Below, one piece after another: positions 1 to 8,893 of a DNA stretch of 64,000 nt (position 1 is the first letter of the stretch; each line of letters starts with the position of its first letter). The stretch is from an uncultured Desulfovibrio sp. (GTDB lineage: Bacteria; Desulfobacterota; Desulfovibrionia; Desulfovibrionales; Desulfovibrionaceae): positions 1 to 64,000 of the forward strand of contig URBN01000011.1 of NCBI GenBank assembly GCA_900546145.1, read 5' to 3'. A model generated the notes under the pieces. The model was not told the DNA's origin. It saw only the letters and a program-made list of their open reading frames with translations, and did not search any database. The translations under genes were made by a program, and so were the position numbers.

Positions 1-300
1 GACGCGCCTTATATCCCCAGCCCTGAAGGGCGGGGTTTTACGGCGCATTCGATAACGCGCTGCCCGTTTGGGAAGATGATAGAGCTCCGGCAGGAGAACG
101 CAGCGCGGGGCGGGGGACCACCAGAGCACGGGATCTCCCTCGTTGAACCATGGGAAAATGCCCTTCCCGTACGCTGCGAGCAGCATAGGAATGGAAAGAT
201 CGCCGCCCTTGCAGAGGGGAACGTCATCACATTCCTGAGAGCACGCGGGGAAACCTGACTGCAGCATCTCCATATACCGGCGGACACGCATCAGGCTCAT
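1..300 (-). CDS. aat: Leucyl/phenylalanyl-tRNA--protein transferase, N-terminal part (runs off left edge)
   Basis: Aat transfers Leu or Phe from charged tRNA to N-terminal Arg/Lys of proteins, creating N-degrons read by ClpS. The visible 100 residues hold the family hallmark: a GGDLS motif followed by LLAAYGKGIFPWF, then DPVLWWSPAPRCVLLPEL. These align with the E. coli N-terminal segment of the same order. I place the start at ATG 300 (MSLMRV), with a weak GCGGGA upstream. An in-frame ATG about 60 bases upstream sits directly on a GGAGG inside clpA and is too close to it to be used. The reading frame is open to the window edge, but the last 15 or so residues match the family poorly, so a local indel cannot be excluded. 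It lies 37 bases downstream of clpA, in the clpS-clpA-aat order. Confidence 0.85.
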   Translation of the reverse strand, partial: MSLMRVRRYMEMLQSGFPACSQECDDVPLCKGGDLSIPMLLAAYGKGIFPWFNEGDPVLWWSPAPRCVLLPELYHLPKRAARYRMRRKTPPFRAGDIRRV

Positions 301-337
301 TCCCGCGTCTCTCAGGAACTGAGGTTTGTCTTCCGGA

Positions 338-2845
338 CTACTGTTCCGCAAGGACAAGCTCATCCTCCTTCAGGGTCAGATGGGCCTTGCCGCCCTTACG
401 GAGGAAGCCAAAGAGCAGTTCATGGGCCAGCTTGTCTTCCACTTCATTGCGCAGGAGCCTGCGCAGGGGACGTGCGCCCATATGAGGATCAAAGCCCTTG
501 TCCGCCAGCCATTCCCTCGCCTTGCGGCTCAGGGAGAGGCTTACGTGCTTGGCAGCCAGGGAATCGCGGATATCGGTCATGAACTTGTCAACGATGCTGA
601 GCATCATATCTTCGGTCAGGCTGTGGAACGGAATCATGCCGTCAAGCCTGTTCCTGAACTCAGGCGTGAAGAGGTTCTCCACAGCCTTCAGAGCCCTGTG
701 CGAAGCCTCGTCCGGGCTGCCCGACTGCGAGCCAAAGCCCACGGAGGGACGGCTCATTTCGAAGGCGCCGGCATTGGAGGTCATGATGAGGATGACGTTG
801 GAGAAGTCGGTCTTGCGGCCGGTGTTGTCTGTCAGCGTAGCATCGTCCATAACCTGCAGAAGGACGTTGTAGATGTCCGGATGGGCCTTCTCGATCTCGT
901 CCAGCAGAACCACGGAATACGGCTGCTTGCGCACGGCCTCGGTAAGGAGACCGCCCTGATCAAATCCCACGTATCCTGGCGGCGCGCCGATGAGGCGGGA
1001 CACGGAGTGCTTTTCCATGTATTCGCTCATATCGTAGCGCAGGAAGCCGATACCCATGACCGCTGCCAGGCTCTTGGCCACTTCCGTCTTGCCCACACCC
1101 GTGGGCCCGTAGAAGAGGAAGGAGCCGGCCGGTCTGTTGGCGGAACCGAGCCCTGCACGCGAGCGCAGAATGGCGCGTACCAGCTGTTCGATGGCTTCGT
1201 CCTGACCGAAGACGCGCTTCTTGAGGTCGCGCTCCAGATGGGACAGGCGGGAAAGCTCGGAACCTGTCACGTTGCGCAGCGGGATACCAGCCATGCGTGC
1301 CACCACGCGGTCAACGTCCTGAAGGGTGACCAGAGGCCGCCTGGCCGGGTTTTCCTTGGCGGCCGTCTTTTCTTCCTGCGCACCGTCAGCAGCCTTCGCG
1401 GAGGCAGCGTCAGCGGAAGAGGCGTTCTGAGGCGCACTCTTCGCGGCGTCCTTCCTGTCGAGGCCCAGGATATCCACATAGTGGAGTCCCTTCGGAACGG
1501 TATTCCCGTCCGTACCGGAAGCGGGAGCCGCCTCGGCGGGCGCGGGTTCCTGGGGTTTGAAGCCGGGCTTGTCGCAGGCCAGGCCGCAGGACTTGAGGTG
1601 CACAGCGGCACCGGTCTCGTCCATGACATCGATAGCCTTGTCCGGCAGGAGACGGTCGCGGATATGACGCGAGGAGAGATCCACCATGGCTCTCAGCACG
1701 GCATCCGTGTAACGCACCTCATGGTAGGAGGCGTAGCGGCCAGACAGCCCTTTCAGGATGTCGAAGCACTCGTCCCTGCTGGGTTCGTGAATGTCAATGC
1801 GCTGGAAACGGCGGGCCAGGGCGCGATCTTTCTCAAAATGATTGCGGAATTCGTCGTAGGTGGTGGAGCCCATGCAACGCAGCTCGCCGCTGGCCAGAAG
1901 GGGCTTCAGCAGGTTCGAGGCGTCCATGGATCCGCCGCTCGTGGAGCCTGCGCCCACGATGGTGTGGATCTCGTCAATGAACAGGATGGCGTCTTCCTTG
2001 CTCTTGAGCTCCTTCACCACCTGCTTGAGACGGGCCTCAAAATCACCGCGGTAGCGGCTGCCCGCCAGCACCAAAGCCAGATCGAGGGCATAGATGGAGG
2101 TGTGGGCAAAGCGGTCCGGAATGCGTCCGTCCACGATGCGCTGCGCCAGGCCCTCGGCCATGGCAGTCTTGCCCACTCCGGGATCGCCCACGAAGAGCGG
2201 ATTGTTCTTGCGCCTGCGGCAGAGCACCTCAATGGTGCGGTCGAGCTCACGGGTACGGCCCACAAGGGGGTCAAGACGTCCCTGACGTGCCTTTTCCGTG
2301 AGATCCACACAAAACTTCTCGAGCGCGCTTTCCTTGGCGCCCTTTTCTCCGCCTTCCTGACCTTCTCCGGCCCTGACTTCGGCCTTTTCTCCTTCTTCGG
2401 AGTCACCATCGTCTTCCCTGTAGGCGTGGGCCACAAAGGTCTCCACATCCAGCAGGTTCACGCCCTGCCGCTTCATAAAGTACACGGCGTAGCTCTCGTC
2501 GTCCTGCATGATAGACACGAGAAGGGCTCCAAGGTCAACCTTCTTGCGGCCGGCGGCGGCCATGCTGCGCACGGCCCTTTCTATGACCTGAGTCAGGGCA
2601 ACGGTCTGGGATATTTCTCCGCTCACACCTTCGGGAACCGTCTCGAGTTTTGACCGGAAGAATCCCTCGATCAGCTCGCGCAGAACGGCGGAAGAGGCTC
2701 CGCAGCCCTCGAGAAGGACGCGACCATGCATGGACATGGTGAAGGCGTAAAGGATGTGCTCCACGGTCAGCAGGTTATGCCGCCGCTTCTGGCATTCCTT
2801 TATTGCGTCTCGAAAGACCTTCTGGACTGTATTGCTGAACACCAT
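338..2845 (-). CDS. clpA: ATP-dependent Clp protease ATP-binding subunit ClpA
   Basis: AAA+ unfoldase that feeds substrates, including N-degron proteins delivered by ClpS, to the ClpP peptidase in the cytoplasm. The 835-residue product has a Clp N-terminal repeat domain (about 1-145), a first AAA+ module with Walker A GDPGVGKT (about 220) and Walker B ILFIDEIH, and a second with GPTGVGKT (about 580) and VVLLDEIEKAHPD. The C-terminal D2-small domain follows. The start is ATG 2845, with GGAGG ten bases upstream, rather than the in-frame GTG at 2902 that overlaps clpS. It is longer than the E. coli protein (758 aa): residues about 418-502 are an Ala/Pro-rich, low-complexity insert between the two AAA+ modules. 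It follows clpS by 35 bases and is probably cotranscribed with it. Confidence 0.96.
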   Translation of the reverse strand: MVFSNTVQKVFRDAIKECQKRRHNLLTVEHILYAFTMSMHGRVLLEGCGASSAVLRELIEGFFRSKLETVPEGVSGEISQTVALTQVIERAVRSMAAAGRKKVDLGALLVSIMQDDESYAVYFMKRQGVNLLDVETFVAHAYREDDGDSEEGEKAEVRAGEGQEGGEKGAKESALEKFCVDLTEKARQGRLDPLVGRTRELDRTIEVLCRRRKNNPLFVGDPGVGKTAMAEGLAQRIVDGRIPDRFAHTSIYALDLALVLAGSRYRGDFEARLKQVVKELKSKEDAILFIDEIHTIVGAGSTSGGSMDASNLLKPLLASGELRCMGSTTYDEFRNHFEKDRALARRFQRIDIHEPSRDECFDILKGLSGRYASYHEVRYTDAVLRAMVDLSSRHIRDRLLPDKAIDVMDETGAAVHLKSCGLACDKPGFKPQEPAPAEAAPASGTDGNTVPKGLHYVDILGLDRKDAAKSAPQNASSADAASAKAADGAQEEKTAAKENPARRPLVTLQDVDRVVARMAGIPLRNVTGSELSRLSHLERDLKKRVFGQDEAIEQLVRAILRSRAGLGSANRPAGSFLFYGPTGVGKTEVAKSLAAVMGIGFLRYDMSEYMEKHSVSRLIGAPPGYVGFDQGGLLTEAVRKQPYSVVLLDEIEKAHPDIYNVLLQVMDDATLTDNTGRKTDFSNVILIMTSNAGAFEMSRPSVGFGSQSGSPDEASHRALKAVENLFTPEFRNRLDGMIPFHSLTEDMMLSIVDKFMTDIRDSLAAKHVSLSLSRKAREWLADKGFDPHMGARPLRRLLRNEVEDKLAHELLFGFLRKGGKAHLTLKEDELVLAEQ

Positions 2846-2880
2846 AAAGAATGTTCCTCCCGTCCGGGGAACCAGCCGGA

Positions 2881-3204
2881 CTATTCTTGTTCCATTGTGC
2901 ACCGCAGCGGGAATCCCGCCTCACGGGCTCTGGTGCGGACCTGCCACACCTTGGTTTCAGCCACTTCGCGCACGTAGGAACCGCACTTCGCTACACCCTC
3001 GTTGTGTACCCGCAGCATGAGGGTGGTTGCCTCCTCCTCGCTCTTGTAGAACACTTCGCGCAGTATGCGCACCACAAAGTCCATGGTCGTGTAGTCATCA
3101 TTATGCAGGTATACCGCGTAGCGCGGCGGTTCTTTCACCTGCGGTTCATCGATAACACTGACTTCCTCACCGCCACAGACGTCAGGATTGTGTAAATCCG
3201 ACAT
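2881..3204 (-). CDS. clpS: ATP-dependent Clp protease adaptor ClpS
   Basis: The 107-residue adaptor binds N-terminal Leu, Phe, Tyr or Trp and delivers the protein to ClpA. The folded core is clear: YAVYLHNDDYTTMDFVVRIL contains the Asn-Asp residues that form the alpha-amino pocket, and MLRVHNEG contains the conserved His. The first 25 residues are a variable acidic extension, typical of ClpS. It precedes clpA, and together with aat the three genes encode generation, recognition and unfolding of N-degron substrates. Confidence 0.95.
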   Translation of the reverse strand: MSDLHNPDVCGGEEVSVIDEPQVKEPPRYAVYLHNDDYTTMDFVVRILREVFYKSEEEATTLMLRVHNEGVAKCGSYVREVAETKVWQVRTRAREAGFPLRCTMEQE

Positions 3205-3222
3205 GGTAACTGCGTTCCTCAG

Positions 3223-3843
3223 CTAGGAGTTAAGGCCAAGGGACTGGCGGAGCGTCCCGCGCGTCTCCTCATCGAAGACACACAGGCTTTCCGCTTTACG
3301 TCCCCTTTCTGCGAGCCATTCCAAAAATAATTCGTAATAACTCTTTGCACTGGTCGGGCATTTGTCAAGGCCCAGCGCCTTTTCGAGCTCCGCGATGCGC
3401 TCCGGCCCGGCTTCGATTTCCACCACGCTGCCAAAGGGAAGTTCGTCCATGTCGATATGCGCACCGCCGATCAGGTAGCTTTCACGGATTTTCTCATAGC
3501 CGCCGATCACATGATAGCCGAGCAGGCCGAGGATGCGCGCCATGCCGGCCGGGTCATCGACGCCGATTTCCACTTCGTCACGGCATTTGACCGGCCTTCC
3601 CCCAACCATGACAGGAGGCAGGGGAGATTTGAAAGTAAGCCGGCAGTCACTCTTCTCAGCCCATTCCCGGGTTCTCAGCCTCAGCAGCCTGTCGGAACGG
3701 CTAAGGCTTCTTTTTGTATCGTCATAGAGTCTGTTGGATTCAAAATGGGATCCGCCCTGCGGGATTCCGCCCAGCGCCTCTACCCTGCCCCTGAGAGCAT
3801 CGCGGGTCACCCAGAGATATTTGCGTTCGATTTCGCTGCTCAT
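3223..3843 (-). CDS. CYTH-domain protein, class IV adenylate cyclase type (CyaB-like)
   Basis: The 206-residue protein begins with the CYTH signature EIERKYL. It then has alternating charged strands (LLRLRTREW, CRLTFKSP, DEVEIG, KIRESYLI, HIDMDELPFGSVVEIEAG) that form the triphosphate tunnel. CYTH proteins are class IV adenylate cyclases, thiamine triphosphatases or inorganic triphosphatases. The layout with a C-terminal AKSYYELFLEWL segment fits the CyaB group best, but sequence alone does not settle the substrate. The stop lies 18 bases from the clpS start and the gene begins 8 bases after the radA stop, so radA-cyaB-clpS-clpA-aat may be one transcript. Confidence 0.8.
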   Translation of the reverse strand: MSSEIERKYLWVTRDALRGRVEALGGIPQGGSHFESNRLYDDTKRSLSRSDRLLRLRTREWAEKSDCRLTFKSPLPPVMVGGRPVKCRDEVEIGVDDPAGMARILGLLGYHVIGGYEKIRESYLIGGAHIDMDELPFGSVVEIEAGPERIAELEKALGLDKCPTSAKSYYELFLEWLAERGRKAESLCVFDEETRGTLRQSLGLNS

Positions 3844-3851
3844 GTCTGTCC

Positions 3852-5192
3852 TCAGTTTCTGTGAAAAAGCCGTGCCGCCATTTCCGATATTCCCTTCACT
3901 CCGCCCTTTCCCGAATGCACAATGGGGGAAAAACCAAGCCTCCTGGCCTGAGCGAGACGAAGTTCCTGGGAGGCGACTGGCCGGGCCTGCCCGTTCAGAT
4001 CGAGTTCACCGAAAAACACACATTTCTCGGGCAGGGGCACATCGTAATAAGAGGAAAGCACGGCGGCCACGAGAGCCAGATCCATGCCGGGTTCCTGCAG
4101 ACGCATGCCTCCTCCGACCTTGGCGTAGATATCCACCTGCGAAAAATTGAGATGAAGCCGCTTCTCAAGCACCGCGAGGAGCAGATTCAGACGGTTGACG
4201 TCAAAGCCCAGCGCCACACGCCGCGGTATAGCAAGGAAGGAACGCGAGACGAGGGCCTGCACTTCGACAGCAAGCGGCCTCTGCCCGTCCACGGCCATGA
4301 CCACAGCAGTCCCGGAGAGCTCCGGATCCCTGTCCTCGAGGAAGAACGTCGAGGGATCATCCACAACTTCGAGGCCATGGCGGCCCATGCGGAAAACGAG
4401 AAGTTCCTCATTGGGACCGAAGCGGTTCTTGAACACGCGCATGAGCCGGAAAACCTGACGCCTGTCCCCCTCGAGGGACACGACGGTATCAACCATGTGC
4501 TCCAGCATGCGCGGGCCGGCCAGCGTGCCATCCTTGGTCACATGTCCCACGATGATCCCTGTCACGCTGAGGCGCCGGCAGGCCTCGATGAAAAGCGTGG
4601 CCACGGCCTTGACCTGACTCACGTTGCCGGGCAGGCCCTCGGCCTCAAGGCTGGCCATAGTCTGGACCGAGTCGAGGATAAGGAGCGCCGGCTTCTCCTC
4701 CTCCATGCCGGCGATGACTTCCTCGATGGAGGATGTGGACATGGCCATGAGCCGTGGATTGAGCAGGCCGAGCCGATCGGCACGGACCCTGACCTGGGGC
4801 AGGGACTCCTCGCCTGAAGCGTAGAGAACCTTCTGACCGCGCGCAGACACGCTGCCAGCCACCTGCAGAAGCAGCGTCGATTTCCCTATGCCCGGCTCAC
4901 CGCCCAGAAGAATAGCCGCTCCGGGAACCAGTCCGGAGCCGAGGACACGATCCAGGGCGGCTATGCCGCTCGGATATGGTTCCCTGCCCTCGCAGGTGAC
5001 GCTTTCAAGCGTCTGGGGGCTGTTGCGCTGGGACACGGAGGATTTTGCGGAGGTCGCGCTCCCTGGAGGCCCCTGGCGCACGGCCACGGGTTTGAGCGTG
5101 TTCCACTCCCCGCAGGAAGGACACTGCCCGTGCCACTGGAAGGAGCGCGCTCCGCAGCCCGAACAGACGTATATTTCTCGTGTTTTTGCCAT
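3852..5192 (-). CDS. radA: DNA repair protein RadA
   Basis: RadA is a RecA-like ATPase with helicase activity that processes branched recombination intermediates. The 446-residue protein has an N-terminal four-Cys zinc finger (YVCSGCG...CPSCGEW), a RecA-type core with Walker A GGEPGIGKST and the RadA-specific KNRFG motif (VFKNRFGPNEE), and a C-terminal Lon-like domain (about 290-446). The length is typical of the family. The start ATG at 5192 places the zinc finger at residues 10-30 as usual. It is probably the first gene of the minus-strand unit leading to clpS-clpA-aat. Confidence 0.96.
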   Translation of the reverse strand: MAKTREIYVCSGCGARSFQWHGQCPSCGEWNTLKPVAVRQGPPGSATSAKSSVSQRNSPQTLESVTCEGREPYPSGIAALDRVLGSGLVPGAAILLGGEPGIGKSTLLLQVAGSVSARGQKVLYASGEESLPQVRVRADRLGLLNPRLMAMSTSSIEEVIAGMEEEKPALLILDSVQTMASLEAEGLPGNVSQVKAVATLFIEACRRLSVTGIIVGHVTKDGTLAGPRMLEHMVDTVVSLEGDRRQVFRLMRVFKNRFGPNEELLVFRMGRHGLEVVDDPSTFFLEDRDPELSGTAVVMAVDGQRPLAVEVQALVSRSFLAIPRRVALGFDVNRLNLLLAVLEKRLHLNFSQVDIYAKVGGGMRLQEPGMDLALVAAVLSSYYDVPLPEKCVFFGELDLNGQARPVASQELRLAQARRLGFSPIVHSGKGGVKGISEMAARLFHRN

Positions 5193-5265
5193 GACCGGAT
5201 TTTACGTGATGTCCGGACCGTCCACAAGGCCACGGGAGATGACTGGCGGTTTCCGGCCTGTGGGC

Positions 5266-5303
5266 AAAAAAAAAGACTCCGGAGGCAGACAGCCTGCGGA
5301 GTC
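5266..5303 (-). terminator. Rho-independent terminator after tRNA-Arg
   Basis: On the minus strand a GACTCCGCAGGC/GCCTCCGGAGTC stem is followed by nine T residues. It sits 13 bases past the CCA end of the tRNA-Arg gene. Confidence 0.85.
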
Positions 5304-5316
5304 TCTGATTTCCTGT

Positions 5317-5393
5317 TGGTGCGCCCGGAGAGATTCGAACTCCCGACACACAGGTTCGTAGCCTGTTGCTCTATCCAGCTGAGCTACGAGCGC
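5317..5393 (-). tRNA. tRNA-Arg (anticodon ACG)
   Basis: The minus strand folds as a complete 77-base tRNA with encoded CCA. The acceptor GCGCTCG pairs with CGGGCGC, the D arm contains GTAGCTCAGCTGGATAGAGC, and the anticodon stem CAGGC/ACCTG region encloses the loop CTACGAA with anticodon ACG. The T arm contains GGGAGTTCGAATCTC. ACG, modified to ICG, reads CGU/CGC/CGA. It has its own promoter and terminator. Confidence 0.95.
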
Positions 5394-5408
5394 ATCAAAC
5401 AACGAAGC

Positions 5409-5437
5409 AACCTATTCTCAAACTGAGAAAAGGTCAA
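5409..5437 (-). promoter_or_regulatory. Probable sigma-70 promoter of tRNA-Arg
   Basis: TTGACC (5432-5437) and TAGGTT (5409-5414) are separated by 17 bases on the minus strand, about 15 bases upstream of the tRNA 5' end. Confidence 0.6.
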
Positions 5438-5454
5438 GGGAAAAGTTAAAAAAA

Positions 5455-5727
5455 CTAGGCGTCGGCCTTCACGCCGTTCACGGCATGGGCAAGACGGGAA
5501 ATCTTGCGGGAAGCCTGGCGGGAGTGAATGGCACCCTTGCCAGCGGCTTTGGCGAGCAGGGAAGTAGCCTTCACGAGGGCTTCCTTGGCAGCAGCCTGAT
5601 CTTTGTTGGCAATAGCGAGACGCACAGCCTTCACGGCATTCTTGGCGCGGGTGCGGACAGCGCGATTGCGGCCGGCCTGAACAAGGCTCTGGCGATGACG
5701 CTTAAGGGCGGACTTATGATTAGCCAC
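5455..5727 (-). CDS. rpsT: 30S ribosomal protein S20
   Basis: A small basic protein of 90 residues that binds 16S rRNA early in 30S assembly. It begins MANHKSALKRHRQSL, the universal S20 N-terminus, and is almost entirely helical with Lys/Arg and Ala runs (LAKAAGKGAIHSRQASRKISRL). The length is normal. It is a single-gene unit with a strong promoter upstream, next to tRNA-Arg. Confidence 0.97.
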   Translation of the reverse strand: MANHKSALKRHRQSLVQAGRNRAVRTRAKNAVKAVRLAIANKDQAAAKEALVKATSLLAKAAGKGAIHSRQASRKISRLAHAVNGVKADA

Positions 5728-5789
5728 GATGATCCTCCAATAAAAACTATAGAAACCTTTGACAGGCTTTTTCCATTTGTGAGACGCTG

Positions 5790-5818
5790 TTAATACGCCA
5801 AGATGTCGGACCTGTCAA
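5790..5818 (-). promoter_or_regulatory. Sigma-70 promoter of rpsT
   Basis: A consensus TTGACA (5813-5818), a 17-base spacer and TATTAA (5790-5795) on the minus strand, about 63 bases upstream of the rpsT start codon. Confidence 0.75.
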
Positions 5819-5867
5819 GAAACAGGGGCCGGAAAACAGCAGATTCCACGGCTCCGTAAAAAAACGG

Positions 5868-5894
5868 GGCATTCCGGAGGAGCCGGAACGCCCC
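5868..5894 (-). terminator. Rho-independent terminator after glyS
   Basis: A minus-strand hairpin GGGGCGTTCCGG/CCGGAATGCCCC is followed by G and seven T residues, just past the glyS stop codon. It ends the mfd-to-glyS unit. Confidence 0.85.
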
Positions 5895-5901
5895 GGACGC
5901 G

Positions 5902-7986
5902 TCAGATCTGAAGGGCCGCAAAATCAGCCACGCGGGAGAAACGATCGGCCATGGCCTTGAGCAGCGCAAGACGGTTGTTCCTGAGTGCGGCGTCGTCGCA
6001 GTTAACCATAACGCCGTCGAAGAACGCGTCCACAAAGGGGCGGAGCTTCTTCAGCGTGGCGAGGATGCCGGCGTAGTTCTGGCCGTTCCAGAGGTTATCC
6101 AGTTCGGGGAGCATCTCGTCCAGCACATTGGCGAGTTTCTTCTCGGGTTCTTCCTGGAGGAGCGATTTACGCCAGACAGCGGGGATTTCCTCCCTGCCGT
6201 CAGACTGCTTGCGGATGATGTTGGCCACGCGTTTGAACGTCTGCACGGCCTCGGTATAGCCAGGTTCCGTGCGGAATGCGGCGAGCGCCTCCAGACGCAG
6301 GTCGCAGGTCTTCACGTCGCGCACGCCGGCGCCGAGGGCGGCGTCGACCAGCGTCGTCTCCTTGCCGAGGTTCTGGTAGAAGTTGCGCAGCCTCAGGCTG
6401 AAGAAGTCCATAAGCTTATCCAGGGCTTCCGTGGGAGAAAGCTTCCACTCGATATCGCCATAGCTTTCCTGGGCAAGCGCGAACAGATCGCGCATATCGA
6501 GAGAGAAGCCAAACTCACGTACGATGCGGATGATGCCCAGAGCGCAGCGGCGCAGGGCATTGGGATCGGCGGCGCCTGTAGGAATGAGGCCCAGTCCGAA
6601 GCAGCCGGCCATGGTGTCCACTTTGTCGGCGATGGACAGAATGGCACCAGTGGCGCTCACGGGCAGGGGGCTGTCCGGCCCGGCAGGCAGATACTGCTCG
6701 CTCACGGCCGAGGCGACTGCGTCATTCTCACCCATGCGCCTGGCGTAGATGCCGCCCATGACGCCCTGCAGCGTGTCGAACTCGCCAACCATGTTGGTGA
6801 CAAGATCGGCCTTGGAAAGACGTCCGGCGCGGGCCGCGTTGTCCGCCACGGCAGGATCACACTTCTCGGCGATGGCACGGCAGAGTTTTTCGAGACGCCG
6901 CGTCTTGTCGCCCATGGTGCCAAGGCCGCGGATGAAGACAACGTGCTCGAGCTCCTCAAGCCATTTATCGAAGCTGTTCTTCAGATCCTCATGCCAGAAG
7001 AAGCGGGCGTCCTCGAGACGGGCGCGGAGCACCCTCTCCCAGCCGTGTTTCACGAGCTCCACGTCCGGAGGAGTAAGGTTGAGAACGGTCACGAAGTGCG
7101 GCAGGAGGTTGCCCGCAGAATCTTCCAGACCAAAGCTCTTCTGGTTCACCTGCATGCTGGTCACCAAGACTTCGCGGGGCACTTCCAGATAGATTTTGTC
7201 AAAGTCGCCGAGAAGGGGAACAGGATGTTCGACGAGGCCGCACACTTCATTGAGCAGTCCCTCAGTATAGAGCACGCGGCCGCCTACGGCCTTTGCCTGC
7301 CTGTCAGCCCCCTCAATGATAATTCTGCGGCGCTCGGCGCCGTCCAGCACGAGGCCGCCCTTCTTCGTTACGACGTCAATGTAGTCACTAGCGGAAGGCA
7401 CCTCAAAGGGACCGGCTCCATGAATGCGGTGACCGCAGGTGGTGCGGCCGCTCTTCACAGGCCCGACCTCAAAGGACACAACGCTGTCATCGAGCAGCGC
7501 CAGAATCCAGTGCATGGGGCGGGCATAGGTGAAGGAGCTCGTTCCCCAGCGCATACGCTTCGCGAAAGGCACGCCGGAAATGATGCCGGGACAGACACCG
7601 GCCAGGATGTCGCCTGCACCGCGGCCGCCAACCGTCTTCTTCACAGCCACATACTCCCCCTTCGGGGTCTTGATGGTATAAACATCCTTCACGTCCACGC
7701 CGTTGGTGCGGGCGAACCCTTCCAGAGCCTTGCTGGGCACGCCGTCCTTCCAGGCGATGCGGGCTGGCGGTCCGGAGACCTCCTCCTCACGCGTGGGCTG
7801 TACGGGAGAGAGATTGTCAATGATGACGGCGGCGCGGCGCGGCGTGGTGTACACGCGGATGGAGCCGTGCTCCAGAAAATTTTCTTTCAGGGCCGTGTCA
7901 AAAGATTGGGAGAGATAGGCCTCCTCCCCTGCCAGGAAGCGGGAGGGAAGCTCTTCAGTGCCGATTTCCAGAACAAAAGTAGCCAT
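5902..7986 (-). CDS. glyS: Glycine--tRNA ligase beta subunit
   Basis: Beta subunit of the alpha2beta2 bacterial glycyl-tRNA synthetase; it binds tRNA-Gly and is needed for charging. The 694 residues begin FVLEIGTEELPSRFL, the family N-terminus, and include an HD-like region and a C-terminal DALR-type anticodon-binding domain (PFVDAFFDGVMVNCDD near the end). The length agrees with the family (about 690). The stop of glyQ is 12 bases upstream, so the two subunits are made together. Confidence 0.97.
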   Translation of the reverse strand: MATFVLEIGTEELPSRFLAGEEAYLSQSFDTALKENFLEHGSIRVYTTPRRAAVIIDNLSPVQPTREEEVSGPPARIAWKDGVPSKALEGFARTNGVDVKDVYTIKTPKGEYVAVKKTVGGRGAGDILAGVCPGIISGVPFAKRMRWGTSSFTYARPMHWILALLDDSVVSFEVGPVKSGRTTCGHRIHGAGPFEVPSASDYIDVVTKKGGLVLDGAERRRIIIEGADRQAKAVGGRVLYTEGLLNEVCGLVEHPVPLLGDFDKIYLEVPREVLVTSMQVNQKSFGLEDSAGNLLPHFVTVLNLTPPDVELVKHGWERVLRARLEDARFFWHEDLKNSFDKWLEELEHVVFIRGLGTMGDKTRRLEKLCRAIAEKCDPAVADNAARAGRLSKADLVTNMVGEFDTLQGVMGGIYARRMGENDAVASAVSEQYLPAGPDSPLPVSATGAILSIADKVDTMAGCFGLGLIPTGAADPNALRRCALGIIRIVREFGFSLDMRDLFALAQESYGDIEWKLSPTEALDKLMDFFSLRLRNFYQNLGKETTLVDAALGAGVRDVKTCDLRLEALAAFRTEPGYTEAVQTFKRVANIIRKQSDGREEIPAVWRKSLLQEEPEKKLANVLDEMLPELDNLWNGQNYAGILATLKKLRPFVDAFFDGVMVNCDDAALRNNRLALLKAMADRFSRVADFAALQI

Positions 7987-7998
7987 TCCTTTTTCTCC

Positions 7999-8868
7999 TT
8001 ACTTCTTGAGCATGGGATAGCCCATATCCTCGCGCTGTTTGGCGTAAAGCCTTGCAACACCGGAGGCCAGGGCGCGGACCCTGCCGATGTAGGCGGCGCG
8101 TTCCGTGATGGAAATGGCGCCGCGGGCATCCAGCAGGTTGAACGTGTGCGAGCACTTCATGCACTGGTCATAGGCAGGCCACGGCAGTCCCATTTCCATG
8201 AGCGAGCGGCATTCCTTTTCGTGATCGTCAAAATGCTTGAAGAGCATGGCCGCGTTGCTGCAGTCGAAGTTGTATTTCGACTGCTCCACCTCGTTCTGGT
8301 GGTAAATGTCGCCGTAGGTAACGCGTTCGTTCCATCTGAGATCGTAGACGCTGTCCACGCCCTGCAGATACATGGCGATGCGTTCGAGGCCGTAGGTGAT
8401 TTCCACGGGAGTGGGTGAAAGATCCAGGCCGCCCACCTGCTGAAAATACGTAAACTGGCTCACTTCCATGCCGTTGAGCCAGACTTCCCAGCCAAGGCCC
8501 CAGGCGCCCAGGGTGGGAGATTCCCAGTCGTCTTCCACAAAACGGATGTCGTGTTTTGAGGTGTCAATGCCGAGGGCGCCAAGGCTGCCGAGGTAGAGAT
8601 CCTGGGAGTTTTCAGGGTTGGGTTTCATAATGACCTGGAACTGGAAGTACCTCTGCAGGCGGTTGGGGTTCTCGCCGTAGCGTCCGTCCTTGGGGCGGCG
8701 GCAGGGTTCCACATATGCAACACTCCACGGTTCCGGTCCGAGCACGCGCAGAAATGTGTGCGGGTTGAAGGTACCCGCGCCGCACTCGACGCCGATGGGC
8801 TGTTCGACAACGCAGCCGTGCTTGCCCCAGTAGCTCTGGAGCGTCATGATTACGTCTTGAAAGAACAT
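7999..8868 (-). CDS. glyQ: Glycine--tRNA ligase alpha subunit
   Basis: Catalytic class II core of the heterotetrameric glycyl-tRNA synthetase, which activates glycine with ATP. The 289-residue protein starts MFFQDVIMTLQSYWGKHGC and carries VEPCRRPKDGRYGENPNRLQ and the class II signature GLERIAMYLQGV. ATG 8868 was chosen because it has a good GGAGAG site upstream and gives the standard N-terminus; an in-frame ATG further upstream lies inside recO. It sits 25 bases after recO. Confidence 0.97.
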   Translation of the reverse strand: MFFQDVIMTLQSYWGKHGCVVEQPIGVECGAGTFNPHTFLRVLGPEPWSVAYVEPCRRPKDGRYGENPNRLQRYFQFQVIMKPNPENSQDLYLGSLGALGIDTSKHDIRFVEDDWESPTLGAWGLGWEVWLNGMEVSQFTYFQQVGGLDLSPTPVEITYGLERIAMYLQGVDSVYDLRWNERVTYGDIYHQNEVEQSKYNFDCSNAAMLFKHFDDHEKECRSLMEMGLPWPAYDQCMKCSHTFNLLDARGAISITERAAYIGRVRALASGVARLYAKQREDMGYPMLKK

Positions 8869-8893
8869 GAAAATCTCTCCTTGGCGGAACGCC

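Noticed and set aside
326..2653. A 775-codon open frame antisense to clpA
   Set aside because: Same cause: mirror frame of a strongly biased gene, with His/Gly/Val-rich composition and no family features.
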